From: Rothia aerolata
GTDB lineage: Bacteria > Actinomycetota > Actinomycetes > Actinomycetales > Micrococcaceae
Assembly (NCBI RefSeq): GCF_014635585.1
Contig: NZ_BMDC01000001.1
Coordinates: 62,001 to 126,000 of the forward strand
Length of the DNA: 64,000 bases
Direction of reading: 5' to 3'
The notes under the pieces were generated by a model. That model saw only the letters and a list, made by a program, of their open reading frames with translations. It ran no database searches and was not told the origin of the DNA. Below are positions 61,515 through 64,000 of this stretch, in pieces. How positions within the stretch are numbered: position 1 is the first letter of the stretch; the number at the start of each line of letters is the position of its first letter. A program made the translations under genes and the position numbers.

Positions 61515-61893
61515 TTGAGTCAAAATATTTTTATGAACATAGTCACCGGGAAAATGCCCGTGCTGGCTCCTGCTGTCCATCATCCGGTGGCCTCTGAAGC
61601 CGGTGCGGGCGGTATTTTCGGCGAGTAAGGAAGACCGGGGGCGGGGGAGAAGTCTCTTCTGTTAGCTCTGCGAGAACCGGGTGACCAGCTCAAACGCGGG
61701 AGGGAAAAGCGAAACTGGGAGTTTACTTAGTAAACACCCAATGACTTTGGGTGAGTCACACCTTATTTGCACTTGTCAAGGGTGATTTTGAGGGTGCCGG
61801 GGGTCGGGCTTGGAGCATAGAGCTGATTTTCATCTTGGGGCTTTACTCTGTTGAGCAATCTGTCTTTGTCCGCAACACCGATTGGAATCTCTT
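61515..61893 (+). promoter_or_regulatory. Long upstream region of cydA with two dyads
   Basis: A gap of about 380 bases with no gene I can support; a 31-codon frame at 61533-61628 lacks a ribosome site. Two adjacent inverted repeats stand out: GTTTACT/AGTAAAC (61721-61735, one central base) and CACCCA/TGGGTG (61735-61753, spacing 7). They lie 140-170 bases before cydA and are candidate sites for a respiratory or redox regulator. They do not match the Rex consensus. Confidence 0.45.
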
Positions 61894-63462
61894 GTGGATC
61901 CTCTGTTGATTGCTCGGTGGCAGTTCGGTATCACCACCGTCTACCACTTTTTCATGGTGCCCCTAACCCTCGGTCTGGGCCCTCTCGTTGCCTACTTCCA
62001 CTGGCGCTACGTTAAAACGGGCCAGGATCGATTCAAGAGGCTGACCAAGTTCTGGGGCAAGCTCTACCTCATCAACTTCGCGATGGGCGTTGCCACCGGC
62101 CTGGTGCAGGAGTTCCAGTTCGGCATGGCCTGGAGCGAATACTCCCGCTTTGTGGGCGACGTCTTTGGCGCACCCCTGGCCATGGAGGGTCTGCTCGCCT
62201 TCTTCTTCGAGTCAACCTTTATCGGTTTGTGGATCTTCGGCTGGGGTAAGCTCAAGCCCAAAATCCATGCGATGACCATCACCATTGCGGTGGCGGGTTC
62301 CTGGCTTTCTGCCTACTTCATCATGGTGGCAAACTCCTGGATGCAGCACCCGGTGGGTGTTGAAATGGTTGACGGCCGACCGGTGATGAACGACGTGTGG
62401 GCTGTGCTCACCAACAGCACCGCTCTCGTCGCTGTTCCGCACGTGCTTGCCGGAGCCGTGATGGTCGGTGGCGCCTTTCTTATGGGTATTGCCTGGTACC
62501 ACCTCTACCGCCGTCGAGCAGACGGTATCGATACCGTGGTCGATGGCAAGGTTGTAATCGGTGAGCAGCGTGAAACCGCCCGAGACACCGAGGACTTCCA
62601 TGCCTGGTGGTACTCCCTGCGCTTCGGCGCAATTATCGCTCTGGTGGGCTTCTTCGGCACCGCCTTCTCTGGCCACGCCCAGGCCCAGCTGATGATTGAG
62701 CAGCAGCCCATGAAGATGGCGGCGGCCGAGGCTGCCTGTGAAGACGGCACCGAGTTCTCCATTCTTTCGGTGAGCTTTGATCCCGCTTCGCAGAGCTGTG
62801 AGCACATGGAGACCCTCATCAAGGTGCCCGGCCTGCTCTCCTTCCTCGCCTACAACAACTTCGATACCGATGTGCCCGGCGTAGAAACCCTGCTGGAGAC
62901 CTACTCGCAGCAGCTGGGTATCCACTACCCCGACGATCCGGAAATCTACGGTGACTATGCGGGCCAGGAAATTGACTACACCCCGATTTTTGAGACCACC
63001 TACTATGGCTTCCGCGCCATGTTTACCTTCGGCGGTATGTCGATGCTGGTTGCCCTCTATGTTCTCTGGGTCACCCGCAAATCGGGTGCCGGAACCGTGC
63101 CCGAATCCCGCTGGATGAAGAACCTGCAGCTGGCGGCCATCTGGTTCCCCTTCATCGGCAACGCCACCGGCTGGATCTTCACCGAGATGGGCCGCCAGCC
63201 CTTTGTGGTGGCGCCCAATTTCCAGGAAGACGCCTCGATTTTCCTCTTTACCGCAGCCGGAGTGTCACCGGAAATCTCTGCCGGAACCTACCTGTTCTCG
63301 CTGATTACCTTCACCCTGGTCTACGGTTGCCTGGCGGTGGTAGAAATTTATCTGCTCAGTAAGTACGTGCGCGCCGGCGTCATAGCCGCCATGCCCGAAC
63401 TGACAGAAGACCCCGCCGACTCCGATGACCGCGACCGCGACGTCCTGGCGTTTGCTTACTAG
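61894..63462 (+). CDS. cydA: Cytochrome bd ubiquinol/menaquinol oxidase subunit I
   Basis: The quinol-oxidising, haem-bearing subunit of the high-affinity terminal oxidase bd. GTG 61894 is chosen because it gives MDPLLIARWQFGITTVYHFF, the family N-terminus with His18 as haem ligand; a TTG four codons earlier is possible. The protein has 522 residues and about nine membrane segments. Further signatures are QFGMAWSEYSRFVGDVFGAPLAMEGL, GNATGWIFTEMGRQPFVV (Q-binding and haem region) and an external loop with few quinol-loop residues, consistent with the short-loop type. The acidic C-terminus is soluble. cydB follows after 13 bases. Confidence 0.97.
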   Translation: MDPLLIARWQFGITTVYHFFMVPLTLGLGPLVAYFHWRYVKTGQDRFKRLTKFWGKLYLINFAMGVATGLVQEFQFGMAWSEYSRFVGDVFGAPLAMEGLLAFFFESTFIGLWIFGWGKLKPKIHAMTITIAVAGSWLSAYFIMVANSWMQHPVGVEMVDGRPVMNDVWAVLTNSTALVAVPHVLAGAVMVGGAFLMGIAWYHLYRRRADGIDTVVDGKVVIGEQRETARDTEDFHAWWYSLRFGAIIALVGFFGTAFSGHAQAQLMIEQQPMKMAAAEAACEDGTEFSILSVSFDPASQSCEHMETLIKVPGLLSFLAYNNFDTDVPGVETLLETYSQQLGIHYPDDPEIYGDYAGQEIDYTPIFETTYYGFRAMFTFGGMSMLVALYVLWVTRKSGAGTVPESRWMKNLQLAAIWFPFIGNATGWIFTEMGRQPFVVAPNFQEDASIFLFTAAGVSPEISAGTYLFSLITFTLVYGCLAVVEIYLLSKYVRAGVIAAMPELTEDPADSDDRDRDVLAFAY

Positions 63463-63475
63463 GCAGGAGAGCCCC

Positions 63476-64000
63476 TTGACCGCATTTTTCGAACAACCCA
63501 CCCTGCCCACCGTCTGGTTTATCTTTATTGCTATCTTCTGGATTGGCTACCTGATTCTCGACGGTTTTGACCTGGGCGTGGGCATGATGATGTCCAAGAT
63601 TTTTGCCAAGAACGAGAAAGAGCGCCGCCTTTTACTCAACACGATTGGCCCGGTGTGGGACGGCAATGAGGTGTGGCTGGTGACCGCCGGTGCCGCCACC
63701 TTTGCCGCCTTTCCCCACTGGTATGCCTCCCTGCTCTCGGCCCTCTACATTCCGCTGGTGCTCCTGCTGGTGGCTCTGATTCTGCGCGTGGTGGCGATTG
63801 ACTACCGCGGTAAAAAGGCCAGCGAAACCTGGGTGACCTGGTGGAACCGGGGGATCGTCGTCTCATCAGCAGCTATTGCCTTTTTCATCGGAGCCCTGCT
63901 GGCCCTGACCACCACCGGTCTGCCGGTTAATGAGTCGGGCAACGTTGTTTCCGCTTTTGCCTGGCTGGCCAGCCCCTTTACCTACATCGGCGGTGTGGGC
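63476..64000 (+). CDS. cydB: Cytochrome bd oxidase subunit II, 5' part
   Basis: The start of cydB, running off the window edge; 175 codons are seen. TTG 63476 is chosen because AGGAG lies 6 bases upstream and the frame opens with TAFFEQPTLPTVWFIFIAIFW, then YLILDGFDLGVGM, a CydB hallmark, and NTIGPVWDGNEVWLVTAGAATFAAFP. At least three membrane segments are visible. CydB forms the second subunit of the bd oxidase with CydA. cydDC, needed for assembly, are expected downstream, outside the window. Confidence 0.95.
   Translation, partial: MTAFFEQPTLPTVWFIFIAIFWIGYLILDGFDLGVGMMMSKIFAKNEKERRLLLNTIGPVWDGNEVWLVTAGAATFAAFPHWYASLLSALYIPLVLLLVALILRVVAIDYRGKKASETWVTWWNRGIVVSSAAIAFFIGALLALTTTGLPVNESGNVVSAFAWLASPFTYIGGVG

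Overview
This 64 kb window is a chromosomal core segment of a moderately GC-rich actinobacterium. The closest match I can argue for is Rothia or another member of the Micrococcaceae. That placement is an inference. It rests on the DivIVA/SepF-type division cluster, a polyphosphate glucokinase, the paired glutamine synthetases with GlnE, DUF3040/DUF4191/DUF4192 proteins, a MurE with a non-DAP substrate motif (suggesting lysine peptidoglycan), a BudA acetolactate decarboxylase and a cytochrome bd oxidase. No rRNA, tRNA, prophage, insertion sequence or CRISPR array was recognised.

Layout. 1-1050: the 3' end of a DinB-type polymerase gene, then a DUF3040 membrane protein. 1131-27148: the dcw cell-wall and division cluster, mraZ-rsmH-ftsL-ftsI-murE-murF-mraY-murD-ftsW-murG-murC-ftsQ-ftsZ-pgeF-yggS-sepF-yggT-divIVA, followed by lspA-rluD-dnaE, all on the plus strand and mostly overlapping or nearly touching. 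27459-34968: a mixed stretch holding a DoxX protein, an M20 amidohydrolase of atypical composition, hisD-nrdR, ppgK and map on the minus strand, a short SPOR-like protein and panB. 35074-42756: a nitrogen block (glnA2, glnE, glnA1, RDD protein) interrupted by budA. 43404-53377: a mainly minus-strand lipoate and 2-oxoacid dehydrogenase block (DUF4191, lipA, lipB, sucB-type E2, lpdA, pepA), with a plus-strand membrane pseudokinase and a small membrane protein inside it. 53695-61493: a PAC2 protein, a DUF4192 protein, the principal sigma factor, a DUF7455 protein, parE and mdh. 61894-64000: cydA and the 5' part of cydB.

How the genes work together. The dcw block makes lipid II (MurC-MurF, MraY, MurG), polymerises and crosslinks it at the septum (FtsW, FtsI, FtsL, FtsQ), positions the Z ring (FtsZ, SepF, YggT, DivIVA), and carries its own MraZ regulator with a textbook four-repeat operator. 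GlnE adenylylates GlnA1, which keeps the target tyrosine and has a GlnR-like box upstream. LipB and LipA make the lipoyl groups used by the E2 protein (two lipoyl domains), and LpdA reoxidises them.

No clearly new multi-gene system is visible. The least explained sequence is non-coding: a nested set of perfect inverted repeats between nrdR and ppgK (31686-31904), a palindrome-rich 650 bp island with a 30 bp periodic motif (42757-43355), a hairpin whose arms are two consensus DnaA boxes (54654-54712), tandem hairpins in the divIVA leader, and perfect palindromes before ftsZ and glnA2. Among proteins, an FtsI with a Tat-like N-terminus and a membrane pseudokinase beside the lipoate genes deserve a look.
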